Positions 1-10,062 of a DNA stretch of 64,000 bases are shown here, one piece after another. Source of the stretch: Prado023 sp963788325 (GTDB lineage Bacteria > Actinomycetota > Actinomycetes > S36-B12 > CAIYMF01); contig CAWBGJ010000003.1 of the NCBI GenBank assembly GCA_963788325.1, forward strand, positions 1 through 64,000, read 5' to 3'. Both the position numbers and the translations under genes were made by a program. Below the pieces are notes generated by a model. It saw only the letters and a list, made by a program, of their open reading frames with translations, was not told the origin of the DNA and searched no databases. Positions within the stretch are counted from its first letter, which is position 1. The number at the start of each line of letters is the position of its first letter.

Positions 1-87
1 CCGCAGGAGCCGCGGCATTCGCTGTGAGCGCCGCGGGGCGCGTCGCGCGGACGAATCCTTCGAGCCCCGCCGCGGGCCGGACGGGTC

Positions 88-1355
88 GTGTTGCTCCTGA
101 TGGTCGTTGAGTTCTCCGTGCCGGTCGGCTACCTGCTGGCCGGGATCGCCCTGCTGCTGGCGATCCTCCTGCCCAGGCTGCTGCATCGCTGGGCGTTGAG
201 CCCGGCGCTGGTCTTCCTCGCGGCCGGGGTGCTGGCGGGGGTGCTGCCGATCACAGCGCCCCTGGATGTCGAGCTGCACCGCAGCTCGATCGAGCACCTC
301 ACCGAGCTGTGCGTCATCGTGTCGCTGATGGGTGTCGGCCTCGCCCTGGACCGCCCGCTGTCGTGGCGCGCCTGGTCGAGCACCTGGCGCCTTCTCGCGA
401 TCGCCATGCCCTTGTTCCTCGCCCTGATGCTGGTCGGGGCCTGGATGCTCGGGGTGGCGCCGGCCACCGCGCTGCTCCTGGCCGCGGTGCTCGCCCCCAC
501 AGATCCCGTGCTGGCCACCGACGTGCAGGTCGGCGAGCCGACCTCAGACCCGGGCAACGAGGACGAGGTGCGCTTCGCCCTGACCTCCGAGGCCGGGCTC
601 AACGACGCGCCTGGCGTTCCCATTCGTCTACGCCGCACTCCTTCTCGGCCGCCGCGGGATCCCTGGAATGGGTGGGCGGCTGGGTCGCGTGGGAATTGAT
701 CGGCAAGGTGGTGATCGGGCTGGTCTGCGGCGCGCTCGTGGGAGCGGCGTTCGCCCAACTGGCCTTCTGGGCGCCGATCGAGTCGTTGCGGCTGGCCGGC
801 ACCGCCGACGTGGCCGCGGTGCTCGCCGCCACGTTCCTGGCCTATGGTGCCGCGGAACTCGTGGGCGGCTACGGCTTCCTCTCAGTGTTCGCCGCCGGCA
901 TGGCGCTGCGCGGGCGAGCCCGCGAGCACGACTTCCACCGGGCATCCCACACGTTCATCACGCAGTTCGAGCGGATCCTGACCATGGGCCTGCTGGTGGC
1001 CCTGGGGTACGCGGTGGGCAGCGGGCTGCTGTCCGGGCTCACCTGGCAGGGCGCTGTGATCGCTGTGGTCGCCGTGCTGGTCCTGCGGCCGCTGGTGGGC
1101 TGGATCGCGCTGCTCGGGGCACCGCTGGCCCGCCCGGACCGAAGCGCGATCGCGTTCTTCGGCGTCAAGGGCATCGGGTCGTTCTACTACCTTACGTTCG
1201 CCCTGGGCAAGGGCAGCTTCGAGGACTCCGGCATGCTCTGGCCGACGGTGACGCTCACCGTGCTGGTCTCGGCGGTCGTGCACGGGATCTCGGCCACGCC
1301 CATCCTGCACAGGATGGATCGCCGGATGGGCCGACCGACTCCCGAACCGGTCTGA
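88..1355 (+). pseudogene. Cation:proton antiporter (CPA1/NhaP type), two apparent frameshifts
   Basis: This is an integral-membrane Na+(K+)/H+ exchanger of the CPA1/NhaP type, used for pH and ion homeostasis. The first part (88 to about 610, about 175 residues) carries the family core: hydrophobic helices, the cation-site stretch LAPTDPVLATDVQVG, and SEAGLND. The frame then shifts by +1 near 608-611, continues as LAFPFVYAALLL, and shifts by +1 again near 646-650 into the frame that runs to the stop at 1355, ending in 5-6 more helices. Removing one C near 610 and one G near 648 gives a continuous protein of about 421 residues, the usual family size. The start is GTG 88; ATG 100 is an in-frame alternative. 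No insertion or large deletion is visible, so either a recent pseudogene or two base-calling errors would explain it. The family is confident; the functional state is not. Confidence 0.8.
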
Positions 1356-1384
1356 GGTGGCCTCGGGCGCGATCATGCCCGCCG

Positions 1385-1415
1385 GTCCTGGGCGCCCGTC
1401 CTGAGCGCCCAGGAC
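1385..1415. terminator. Perfect 11-bp inverted repeat between convergent genes
   Basis: GTCCTGGGCGC (1385-1395) is followed after 9 nt by its exact reverse complement (1405-1415). It lies between the antiporter stop (1355) and the stop of the minus-strand small membrane gene (1424). The position and GC-rich stem suggest a bidirectional terminator; there is no T-tract, as is common in actinobacteria. Confidence 0.6.
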
Positions 1416-1423
1416 GGCCCGGG

Positions 1424-1567
1424 TCAAGCGATCAGGCTCACCCCACCGGGCCCGACGAGCAGGCCCACCACGATGAGGACGATGCCCCACAGCACCTGAC
1501 TGCGCACGATGGCAACGATGCCCGAGACGACAAGGACGACGGCGAGGATCCACAGTAGGAGTGTCAT
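1424..1567 (-). CDS. GPGG-motif small membrane protein, 47 residues
   Basis: This short gene reads MTLLLWILAVVLVVSGIVAI..., then about 20 more residues ending LLVGPGGVSLIA before a TGA stop. Two hydrophobic helices (about residues 3-21 and 25-39) are separated by a short polar turn (VRSQ), and the conserved GPGG sits immediately after the second helix. This is the pattern of the small actinobacterial GPGG-motif membrane proteins, whose function is unknown to me. The start is ATG 1567. It is convergent with the antiporter and divergent from the EAL gene at 1694. The match of length, hydrophobicity and motif makes a chance reading frame unlikely. Confidence 0.75.
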   Translation of the reverse strand: MTLLLWILAVVLVVSGIVAIVRSQVLWGIVLIVVGLLVGPGGVSLIA

Positions 1568-1693
1568 GTGGGGCCCCTACCCCTGCGGTGCCGATGTACA
1601 CGCAGGATCCGCAGGAGGCGAGGGCCGACCTCAGGCACGGCAGCGGGATCGCCGGATGCGGATGGGCGCGGATTGCCCGGGTAGGAGGACACC

Positions 1694-3373
1694 ATGGACC
1701 TCGCGGCGCAGACTGTGCTGGCCAGCGGCCTTCAGGACGTCATCGATGAGTTGGCTGCCCACGTGGCCGTCCTGGACGCCCGGGGCACGATCGTGGCCGT
1801 CAACGATGCGTGGGTCCGCTTCGCCGACGAGAACGGTGACCCGGGTAGCCGGCGCAGCGGGCTGGGCCGCAACTACCTGGCGTCCATCGACAGCGCCTCG
1901 CCACTGGACGGGTCGACCGCCCGCAGCGCAGCCGACGGGGTGCGCAGCGTCCTGACCGGCCAGCAGGCCAGCTTCGCGCTGGAGTACCCGTGCCACTCGC
2001 CGGGGGCGCAGCGTTGGTTCGTCATGCTGGTGTCCCCGTACGGTAGCAACGGCGCAGTGGTGGCCCACGTGGACGTGACCGCCGACCACCGCCCGCTGTC
2101 AGACCCTCTGAGCCCGACCCCCAGCGGGGCCCTGGCCACCGGTCAGGTCGAGCTCGCCATCGCCGCGGCCCACCCCGCCGCCGCTGAGCTCGCGGTGTTC
2201 TACGTCGACGTCGACGATTTCAAGGAGGTCAACGACACCCTGGGTCACGAGGCAGGCGACGCGCTCCTGCTCGAGGTCGCCGAGCGTCTGCGCGCCGTGA
2301 CCCCCGACGGGTCCATGGTGCGTCGGTTCGCCTCCGACGAGTTCGTCGTCGTCGTGCCCAGCCTGGTCCGCGCGGAGTCCGGGGACCTGGCCGAGCGGAT
2401 CGGTGCGGCCATGCGTCCGGCCTTCGAGCTCGGCTCGGTGACGGCCCTGGTCACAGTGTCGATCGGTGTCGCGCACTACCCCGATGATGCCAGTGGCGCC
2501 CGCGACCTGGTCCGGTATGCCGACGACGCGATGGGTGAGAGCAAGCGACAGGGCCGCGACACCTGGCGGTTCCACGACGATCGGGTTGCCCGGCGCCGCT
2601 CCCGACGACTGGCGGTGGCGCGTGGCCTGCGCCGGTCGCTGGCCGACGATCAGCTGCGCCTGACCTACCAGCCCCAGGTGCGTCTGGCCGACGGGGCGCT
2701 GGTGGGCCTGGAGGCACTGATGCGCTGGGACTGCCCAGAGCTGGGCAATCCCTCGCCCAACGAGTTCGTGCCGGTGGCCGAGTCGACCGGGCGGATCCTG
2801 CCGATGGGCTGGTGGGCCCTGCGCACGGCCGTGGACCAGATGGCGCGGTGGCGCGCCGAGGGCCTGGATCCCGGGGTGCTGGCGGTCAACGTCAGCGGTC
2901 GACACTTCAGCCAGCCGGAGTTCGCTGACCGGGTCCTTGCGCTGCTCGAAGGCTTCGAGCACCCTGCGCAGGCCCTGGAGATCGAGGTCACCGAGCACTC
3001 CGCGATGCGTCAGCGCGCAGCCAGCATCCGGGCCATGGGTCGGCTGACCAGCGCCGGCGTGCGCATCGCCCTCGACGACTTCGGCACGGGCTACTCGTCG
3101 TTGGCCAACCTGAGCGCGTTCCCCCTGAGCACCGCCAAGATCGACCGCAGCTTCGTCGCCCAGCTGGACACCGAACCGGAGGTCCGGCGGCTGGTCGCGG
3201 CCATGGTGGAGCTGATCAGGTCCCTCGGGCTACGCTGCGTGGCCGAGGGCGTCCAGACACATGCCCAGGCCGACTTCCTGCGCCAGCACGGATGCGAGGT
3301 CGTCCAGGGGTTCCGCTACGCCCCGCCCCTCACCCCCCAGGAGTTGGTCGCATGGGTTCACGACCGGAGCTGA
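1694..3373 (+). CDS. PAS - degenerate GGDEF - EAL protein, probable c-di-GMP phosphodiesterase
   Basis: A 559-residue cytoplasmic signalling protein expected to hydrolyse cyclic di-GMP. Residues about 15-135 look like a PAS-type sensor (AVLDARGTIVAVNDAW). Residues about 150-300 form a GGDEF domain whose active-site loop is ASDEF instead of GGDEF (about residue 212), so cyclase activity is unlikely; it may bind GTP as a regulatory domain. Residues about 310-555 form an EAL domain with all hallmark motifs visible: EALMRW (about 338), NVSGRHFS, EVTEHS, DDFGTGYSSL, KIDRSF, AEGVQT and QGFRYAPPL. The start is ATG 1694, preceded by AGGAGG at 1683-1688. The next gene, a cyclase, starts before this stop (22-nt overlap), so the two are probably translationally coupled. 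Confidence 0.9.
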   Translation: MDLAAQTVLASGLQDVIDELAAHVAVLDARGTIVAVNDAWVRFADENGDPGSRRSGLGRNYLASIDSASPLDGSTARSAADGVRSVLTGQQASFALEYPCHSPGAQRWFVMLVSPYGSNGAVVAHVDVTADHRPLSDPLSPTPSGALATGQVELAIAAAHPAAAELAVFYVDVDDFKEVNDTLGHEAGDALLLEVAERLRAVTPDGSMVRRFASDEFVVVVPSLVRAESGDLAERIGAAMRPAFELGSVTALVTVSIGVAHYPDDASGARDLVRYADDAMGESKRQGRDTWRFHDDRVARRRSRRLAVARGLRRSLADDQLRLTYQPQVRLADGALVGLEALMRWDCPELGNPSPNEFVPVAESTGRILPMGWWALRTAVDQMARWRAEGLDPGVLAVNVSGRHFSQPEFADRVLALLEGFEHPAQALEIEVTEHSAMRQRAASIRAMGRLTSAGVRIALDDFGTGYSSLANLSAFPLSTAKIDRSFVAQLDTEPEVRRLVAAMVELIRSLGLRCVAEGVQTHAQADFLRQHGCEVVQGFRYAPPLTPQELVAWVHDRS

Positions 3374-4638
3374 CCCCCTTGGGCCTGGGTCCTGCCGGCG
3401 AGCTGATGGCGCTGGGCATCGACGAGATCCCGGGGGCCGCAGTCGTCGTCTTCGACCTCGACTTCTGCTACGTGCTGTTCCGTGGTCAGGCAGTCGCGGA
3501 CAACACCGTGAGCACTGCCCAGGCCGAGGGGCGCCTGGCCAGTGAGGTGCTCTCCGCTGAGCGTTGGGCCGAGTTCGAGCCCATCTACCGTGCGGCTCTG
3601 GAGGGCCGGGAGACCACCGTTGAGCTGGAGGCCGAGGACGGCCAGCGCGCGTACCTGATCCGCACGGCCGGAGTACGTCGCCCCGCCGACGGTCAGGTCA
3701 TCGGCGGGGCCTCGGTCGTCACCGACGTGAGTGCGCTGCGTGCTGCCGAACGGGCGCGTGCGGACAGCGAGCGGCGCTCCCGGCTGACCTTCGAGTCCGC
3801 ACCGATCGGCATGGCGCTCGAGGACCTGGAGGGCCGCTTCCTCGAGGTCAACCCGGCGCTGTGCGAGATGCTCGGTCGACCAGCGGACTGGCTGCTCGGA
3901 CGCGGACTGGCCGACCTGCTCGATCCCGGGGACCTGGTTGCTGATCAGCAGCTGCGCGAGTCGGTGCGGCGCGAGGAGCTCGAGACCGGGGCAGCTGAGC
4001 GGCGGCTGCTGCGCCCGGATGGCGCGGTCGTCTGGGCGCTGCACTCGATCGGGCTGCTCACCGATGACGGCGGTACGGCACTGCACTACGTGTCGCACTA
4101 CCTCGACATCACCGAAGCCCGGGGCACCCGGGAGCGGATGACGTACCTGGCCACGCACGACGGCCTCACCGGGTCCCTCAACCGCGCCGGCTTCGCGGCC
4201 GCGGTGGCCCCCCTCCTGGGCCACCCGGGCCGGGCAGGGGCGGGGCTGGCGCTGCTGTTCCTGGACCTCGACGACTTCAAGGCCGTCAACGACTCACTGG
4301 GCCACAGCGGCGGCGATCGGGTGCTCGCCGAGGTGGGGGCCCGGCTGCGCGATGCCCTGCGTGCCGATGACCTGGTCGCCCGTTTCGGCGGTGACGAGTT
4401 CGTCGTGCTCCTCACCGGCGTCGGCCGGGCGGCTGACGCGCAGGCCGTGGCCGAGCAGGTGCACGAGCGCGTGGGTGCCGAGCTGGAGATCGACGGTCAG
4501 TCGCTGAGCCTGCGCCTGAGCATCGGCCTGACCGCCGTGGGCGCAGATGAGCTGGCCGACGTCGCCCTCAAGCGGGCGGACCTGTCGATGTACCGGGCCA
4601 AGGGCCTGGGCGGCGGCCGGACGGTGCTGGCCGATTGA
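3352..4638 (+). CDS. PAS-PAS-GGDEF diguanylate cyclase
   Basis: A 428-residue protein expected to make cyclic di-GMP from two GTP. There are two N-terminal PAS-like modules (about residues 15-135 and 145-265; the second contains FESAPIGMALEDLEGRFLEV), then a short linker and a GGDEF domain (about 270-425). The active site is intact (RFGGDEFVVLL, about residue 345), and RADD five residues upstream matches the RxxD product-inhibition site. ATG 3352 is chosen because CAGGAG lies about 7 nt upstream; the reading frame is open further back into the preceding gene. It overlaps the EAL phosphodiesterase stop by 22 nt, so synthesis and hydrolysis of the messenger are encoded together. Confidence 0.9.
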   Translation: MGSRPELTPLGLGPAGELMALGIDEIPGAAVVVFDLDFCYVLFRGQAVADNTVSTAQAEGRLASEVLSAERWAEFEPIYRAALEGRETTVELEAEDGQRAYLIRTAGVRRPADGQVIGGASVVTDVSALRAAERARADSERRSRLTFESAPIGMALEDLEGRFLEVNPALCEMLGRPADWLLGRGLADLLDPGDLVADQQLRESVRREELETGAAERRLLRPDGAVVWALHSIGLLTDDGGTALHYVSHYLDITEARGTRERMTYLATHDGLTGSLNRAGFAAAVAPLLGHPGRAGAGLALLFLDLDDFKAVNDSLGHSGGDRVLAEVGARLRDALRADDLVARFGGDEFVVLLTGVGRAADAQAVAEQVHERVGAELEIDGQSLSLRLSIGLTAVGADELADVALKRADLSMYRAKGLGGGRTVLAD

Positions 4639-4656
4639 TCCGCGGCTTCGGCTGCC

Positions 4657-6903
4657 TCAGTGGGCCAGGCCCAGGCGGTCGTGCAGTCGACGCAGCGGCG
4701 CTGGCGCCCACCAGTTCCACTCGCCGAGCAGGGTCATCGTGGCCGGCACGAGGATGATCCGCACGAGGGTTGCGTCGATGAAGACCGCTGTGGCCAGGGC
4801 GATCCCGTTCTGCTTGATCGCCAGCAGGTCGCCGAGGGCGAAGCCGGCGAACACGATGATGATCAGCAGCGCGGCCGAGGTGATGATCCGACCTGTGCGC
4901 TGCAGGCCCAGGCGCACCGAGTCGTCGTTGCTGGCGCCCTGGTCGTGGAACTCCTTGATCCTGGCCAGCAGGAAGACCTCGTAGTCCATCGACAGGCCGA
5001 ACGCGAACGCAAAGATGATCACCGGCAACGTGGCCTCGACACCTGCTGTGGACTGGAAGCCGAGGACCGACTCGAAGCGGCCGTCCTGGAACACAAGGAC
5101 GAGGATCCCGAACGTGGCGCCCAGGCTGAGCAGGTTCATCAGCAGTGCCTTCACCGGGATCAGCACCGAGCCGGTCAGCAGGAACAACAGGATGAACGTG
5201 GCGGCCACGATGAACAGCAGGGCCAGGGGGATGTCCTGGCGCAGCTGCCCGGTGAAGTCGACCAGGATCGCCGCCGGTCCGGTGACCCAGGTCTGGGGTG
5301 ACTCGGCGCGCAGGTCCCGGATGGCGCGGACGGTGTCGGGGGCGTCCTGCTCGGTCGTGAAGACGGGCAGCTGGGCGATCTCGCCGGTGGTGACGACCTC
5401 CCCGACCCGTTCGACCTCGGGCAGGTCGCCCACCGCCGCGCCGAGTTCGGCCAGGGCGTCGGTGTCCCCGGCGTCGGCGACCACCGTGACGGTCGGGGAC
5501 GCCAGCGCGGGGAAATCGGTGTCGATCTGCTCGTAGAGCATCCGGGTCGAGTTCTGCGGCGGCAGCAGCTCGATCCCGGAGTTGACCAGGTTGATCCGCC
5601 ACGCCGGCAGCGAGAGCAGCACCAGCAGGGTGGTGACCCCGATGAAGGCCAGCCAGGCATGGCGCTGCACCGTCGCGGCCCAGCGCGCGAACCAGCCGTC
5701 GTCGGACGGGGAGTGGTCGAACATACCGGCGAACCGCCGGAAGAAGGGCGCCGAGGCGAGCATGCCGGCCCCGGCGACGTGCTTGGTGCCCAGCACCAGC
5801 AGGGCCGGGACGAGCGTCGTGGCCACGATGACGGCGATCACGACCACGCTCAGGGCACCGGCCCCCACCGAGGCGATGATCGTCATGTCGATGAGCAGCA
5901 GGCCGCTGACGGCGATGGCGACCGTGACCCCGCTGAACAGCACCGTCCGTCCGGCGGTGGCCATGGTGATGGCCATGGCCCGTTCGCGGGCCTGCGGCGG
6001 GACCTCCAGGTGCCCACCCGGAGCGGCCAGGTCGTGCAGGTCATGGAGCTGCTCCCGGTAGCGGGAGACGATCAGCAGCGAGTAGTCGATGCTCAGGCCC
6101 AGGCCCAGGACAGTGACCACGTTGACCACGGTGATGTCCAGGTCGATCACGTAGGTGAACAGCAGCAGGGACATCAGCCCACCCGCGATCGCGGCCACTG
6201 CCCCGGCCATCGGGACGCCCGCGGCCGCGAACCCGCCGAAGATGAGCACCATCACCAGCAGGGTCAGCGGAAGGGTCAGGCCCTCACCCTTCTTGAGGTC
6301 GGCCTCGACCTGGCCGGTGATCTCCTCGACCAGCTCGGCCACACTGGTGACCTGCACGGTGGAGCCCGGCACGTCCAGGGGCAGACGCTCCAGGCGTGCG
6401 CGGACCTGCGCCTGCGCGCTCTCCTCCTGCGCCTCGGCCAGGTCGGCCTCAAGGACCACCGTCACCAGGGCGGCGTCACCGGCCGTGGAGATCGCTGCGG
6501 GTCCCACGGTGGTCGGGTCGATCACCTCGGCCACACCTTCGATCGCCGCGAGCTCCCCGTGCGCGGCGGCCGAGCCGGCCAGGAACGCGGGGGACTGCGG
6601 GTCCACGTCGGCCCAGAGCGCCTGGCTGCTCGCGCCGGCCGGATCGTTGGCCTGGATCAGGTCCCTGCCCTCGAGGGCCTCGCCGGCCACCACGGGCTCC
6701 CCGAGCTCCAACCGGGAGAACAGCGAGGGCCCGCCCACGCCCAGCGCGGCCACCAGGTAGGCGCCCACCGTGAGCAGCACGCCGACCAGCGCCACCGCCC
6801 GGGCGTGCCGGGCCATGGCGGCCCCGTGTCGGGCCAGCAGCCCGGCCGGCATCGGCGGATCCGGGGTGTGGCCAGTCAGTCCCGAAGCATCGGTCACCGT
6901 CAC
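4657..6903 (-). CDS. MMPL-family RND transporter
   Basis: A 748-residue inner-membrane transporter of the MMPL/RND superfamily, which uses the proton gradient to export lipids or hydrophobic compounds. The layout is a first helix (about residues 35-55), a large extracytoplasmic domain, five helices, a loop, then the same unit repeated: 12 helices in all. Hallmarks are GLGLSIDYSLLIVSRYRE in the first half and FAFGLSMDYEVFLLARIKEF in the second, each with the intramembrane Asp-Tyr pair. The C-terminus WNWWAP is also typical. The gene begins at GTG 6903 with a NANNNT box (GACACT) six nt upstream and no leader. It is convergent with the cyclase (18-nt gap). The substrate cannot be told from the sequence. 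Confidence 0.9.
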   Translation of the reverse strand: MTVTDASGLTGHTPDPPMPAGLLARHGAAMARHARAVALVGVLLTVGAYLVAALGVGGPSLFSRLELGEPVVAGEALEGRDLIQANDPAGASSQALWADVDPQSPAFLAGSAAAHGELAAIEGVAEVIDPTTVGPAAISTAGDAALVTVVLEADLAEAQEESAQAQVRARLERLPLDVPGSTVQVTSVAELVEEITGQVEADLKKGEGLTLPLTLLVMVLIFGGFAAAGVPMAGAVAAIAGGLMSLLLFTYVIDLDITVVNVVTVLGLGLSIDYSLLIVSRYREQLHDLHDLAAPGGHLEVPPQARERAMAITMATAGRTVLFSGVTVAIAVSGLLLIDMTIIASVGAGALSVVVIAVIVATTLVPALLVLGTKHVAGAGMLASAPFFRRFAGMFDHSPSDDGWFARWAATVQRHAWLAFIGVTTLLVLLSLPAWRINLVNSGIELLPPQNSTRMLYEQIDTDFPALASPTVTVVADAGDTDALAELGAAVGDLPEVERVGEVVTTGEIAQLPVFTTEQDAPDTVRAIRDLRAESPQTWVTGPAAILVDFTGQLRQDIPLALLFIVAATFILLFLLTGSVLIPVKALLMNLLSLGATFGILVLVFQDGRFESVLGFQSTAGVEATLPVIIFAFAFGLSMDYEVFLLARIKEFHDQGASNDDSVRLGLQRTGRIITSAALLIIIVFAGFALGDLLAIKQNGIALATAVFIDATLVRIILVPATMTLLGEWNWWAPAPLRRLHDRLGLAH

Positions 6904-6909
6904 GGTGCC

Positions 6910-6915
6910 AGTGTC
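6910..6915 (-). promoter_or_regulatory. -10 box of leaderless MMPL gene
   Basis: GACACT on the minus strand, six nt before GTG 6903. It fits the NANNNT plus 6-7 nt spacing seen before many starts in this window. Confidence 0.4.
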
Positions 6916-7026
6916 CCAGCGGGCCCGCGGCCCTGATCATCGGGTCGGGCTGCCGATGCCCAGAGCGGTTCGTGTCGGCATTGCGAGAGGGCGTCTGCCA
7001 CAATCCCAGCCGTGGAGGGAGCACTA

Positions 7027-9983
7027 GTGACGACTTTTCCCCATTCCCTGCGTCGCTTCTCGATGCTCGCGGTGATGGTTCTGCTGCTGGGACTGATCGG
7101 TGTGCCGGGCGTGCGCGCCGAGGAGCAGCCGTCGAGCGTGAGCATCGACAAGGCGGTGTCGCGCGCCGAGGTGGGCCCCGGCGACGAGTTCCAGTACACC
7201 TCACGCTGTCCTGCTCCGGGCTGACCACCGACTGCCTGTCGGCCACGATGACCGATGTCCTGCCCGCCGGGCTGGAGGTCGTGTCCCTGCCCAGCAGCGT
7301 CGACGGCCAGCAGCAGGTCACCTACGACGAGGGCACCAGGACGCTGACCGTGGCGTTCATGATCCCTCTGGCCAGCCCACCGAACCCGCCCGGCTCGGTG
7401 GGCCTGCCCGCTGGGGCTACCCGCAAGGTCGTGGTCTCGATGCGGGTTGCCGGTCGACTCCGACCTGGTCGACGGGACGGTCATCACCAACAGCGCCGAG
7501 TTCGAGGGAAACAACACGAACCTGGCCACCGACGATGCCGACATCACCGTGACGGTGCCGCGGACGGTGACCCCGGTGGCCACCAAGACCTGGACTCCGG
7601 ACTCCGCGATCGCCGGATCCGGCGCCGAGAGCACGATGACCCTCGGGGTGCGCAATGCGTCCTCCTCCTCGGCCGAGGTGACCGCACTGACCCTGACCGA
7701 CACCGATGCCGAGACGTTCGAGCGCTTCGACGTGACCCGGGTCGGACCGGTCGTCTACCCACCGGGGACCAACCAGGTCGAGATCACCTGGCTCGTCGGA
7801 GCCGGGGGCTGCCCCGCGACCCCCAGTTCTGCGCCGACACGGACACCGACTTCGAGTGCGGCGGCACGGCCGTCGCGGGCCAGGCGCTGGCGTCCTGGCG
7901 GTTCCCGGACTGGGACTTCCTTCCCGGCTCGCGCATCGTGATCACCTTGCAGGTCTCCCTGGCCCCCGGGGCCCCGGCCGGATTCGAGGCCGTCAACCAG
8001 GCCCTGACCACCAGTGCGGAGCCCGACTTCGAGATCAGCGGCTGTGACTCGATCGAAGACCAGCCGGTGGATGAGGTCGTCATCAAGGGCGTCCTGTACT
8101 GCCGGGACGAGGCGATCATCACCTCGCTGGAGGGCACGTCCTTCGACGCCAACAAGTGGTCGGCAGGCGCGGACTCCTTCGGCTTCCTCAACACGCTCAC
8201 CGGTGAGATCGTGAGCACGAGCGACCCGACCTGCCCGAGGATCGTCCAAGGGGACCGCACCTACACGCGCTACCCGTGCGTGGCCCGCAACTTCCCGGGT
8301 CAGGGCTTCGACTTCATCCTGCGCCTGACCAACGCGAGCAACAACGCCGCGGGCCGCGCGGTGAAGCTCATGGACACACTGCCCGTCGTGGGCGACCGCG
8401 GGATCATCCTCAACGACCAGTCTCGCGGCACGCAGTGGAGCACGCCGCCGCACCTGCTCGGGCCCCCGCGTGAGCTCACCAGCTACGGCCTGGGGTCGAT
8501 CCGCTACACCACGTCCGACACCGTCGGCCAGGACATCTGCTTCGAGTTGAGCGGGTCCCCGGACCCGGTCCCGGCCGGCTGCACGCCCGCGGACTGGACC
8601 GGCGACGTCAACGAGGTCGAACTCGACGAGGTGACTGCGTTCGACGCCACGTGGCTCTTCACCCGGTTCCTGCTCCCCGGGCAGACCGCGGTGATCTCGC
8701 TGCGCATGGACTCCCCACTGGACCTCGAGGATCCGCAGTCCACCCCCGTGGCGTGGAACTCGTTCGCCCAGGAGGACTACCTCTTCACCACGACCGGCCG
8801 GCTCACGCTGCCGGCCACCGAGCCGATCAAGGCCGGGATCGCTGTGGTCTACGGGAAGGTGGCAGTCGAGAAGGTGGTGACCGGGAACCCGCCGGAGGGT
8901 CCGGACCTGTCGACGTTCCCGGTCGACTACGAGTGCACCGCCACCCAGGAGCAGCCCGGTGGTGCGCAGGGCCCGCGTCAGGTCGTGGCCTCCGGCACCG
9001 TGCAGGTCCCGGCGGGGCAGACCGTGGACGTGCCCGACCTGCTGCCGGCAGGAGCGGTCTGCACGTTCTGGGAGCCCGACACCCTGGGTGCCGTGTCCAA
9101 CGCGGACGGCAAGGTCAACGCCCAGCGGGTCGTCGTGCTGCCCACCGAGCTCCCCGGCCGGGAGCCCACGCCCGCGCAGGTCGTGCGGATCACCAACGAC
9201 TACCCGTTGGGCTCCCTGGAGCTGACCAGGGAGCTGACCGGTTCCGGCGCGCAGTTCGCCACCGGGCCATTCACCTTCGACGTGGCCTGCACCTTCCTCG
9301 GCACCCAGACCGTGACCGAGCAGGTGATCCTCACCGCCCCCGACGAGCTCTCGGCGAGCGTCGAGGGGATCAACGTGGGCGCGGAGTGCACCATCACCGA
9401 GCAGGAGCCCTACGGCGGTGCCGACGGCCCGGCGACGTTCTCGCCTGAGGGCCCCTACGTGATCACCTCCGCGGAGGACGGCCCCGTGCAGGTCACTGCC
9501 ACCAACGAGTTCACCGCGGGCGCGCTTGTGATCGAGAAGGTGGTCGAGAACGCGGAGCCCGATGCCGGTCCGTTCACCTTCCAGGCGACCTGCGTGGCTG
9601 CCGACGGGACACCCGTGGAGCTTCCCGACGGTGGCCAGGTGGACATCTTCGGAGGCGAGCAGGTCGGCACCGAGGTGCCCCTGGGCAGCTCCTGCACCGT
9701 GGTGGAGGTGGACGTGCCCGACGAGGTCTCGGTGAGCATCGAGGACAGTGACCCGAGCACGCCGGGTGGTGCCACGGACGGAGTGGTGGTCATCACGGCG
9801 GCCGCGTCTGTGCAGTTCGTGTCGGTCACCAACCTGTTCCCCGAGGTCATCGAGGGCGGCACGACCGACCCCCTGGCCAGGACCGGTGCGGGGACGTCGA
9901 TCGACTGGCTGCTGGTCAGCCTGGGGCTGCTGGTGACCGGTGGGGTGCTGACCTTCCTCAGCAGGCGGCGCCGGAGCGCCTGA
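7027..9983 (+). pseudogene. LAXTG-anchored surface protein with DUF11-like and DUF5979-like repeats, three apparent frameshifts
   Basis: A secreted, cell-wall-anchored protein. Its signal peptide (residues about 1-31, cleavage after VRA) is followed by a DUF11/isopeptide-type domain (GDEFQYT...TDVLPAGLEVV), further Ig-like modules, and about three DUF5979-like repeats (starting near GKVAVEKVV, GSLELTREL and GALVIEKVV). The end is LARTGAG, a hydrophobic helix and an RRRR tail, the order of a sortase signal; LARTG fits the LAXTG motif of class E sortases. The start is GTG 7027 because GGAGGGA precedes it at 7014-7020. The frame breaks three times: a missing C after 7200, an extra T near 7446, and a missing C in a C5 run near 7827. 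Correcting them gives about 985 residues without any stop. All three are homopolymer indels, so sequencing error is as likely as a real pseudogene. Confidence 0.8.
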
Positions 9984-9991
9984 GGGACCTC

Positions 9992-10042
9992 GTCGCTGTG
10001 TACGGAATCGACCGTTCGCTGGTTGGTTCCGTACACAGCAAC
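9992..10042. repeat. 51-bp hairpin element, copy 1 (22-7-22)
   Basis: Arms 9992-10013 and 10021-10042 with a 7-nt loop GTTCGCT. The inner 13 bp (GCTGTGTACGGAA / TTCCGTACACAGC) are perfect. It lies 8 nt after the surface-protein stop and 20 nt before the stop of the convergent PucR-type gene. A terminator or 3'-end structure is plausible. Confidence 0.85.
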
Positions 10043-10062
10043 GGCACGGCTGCCCGGATCCC

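Noticed and set aside
1..87. End of an upstream gene (PQEPRHSL then TGA at 25-27)
   Set aside because: Eight residues are too few to support a gene; other frames are equally possible.
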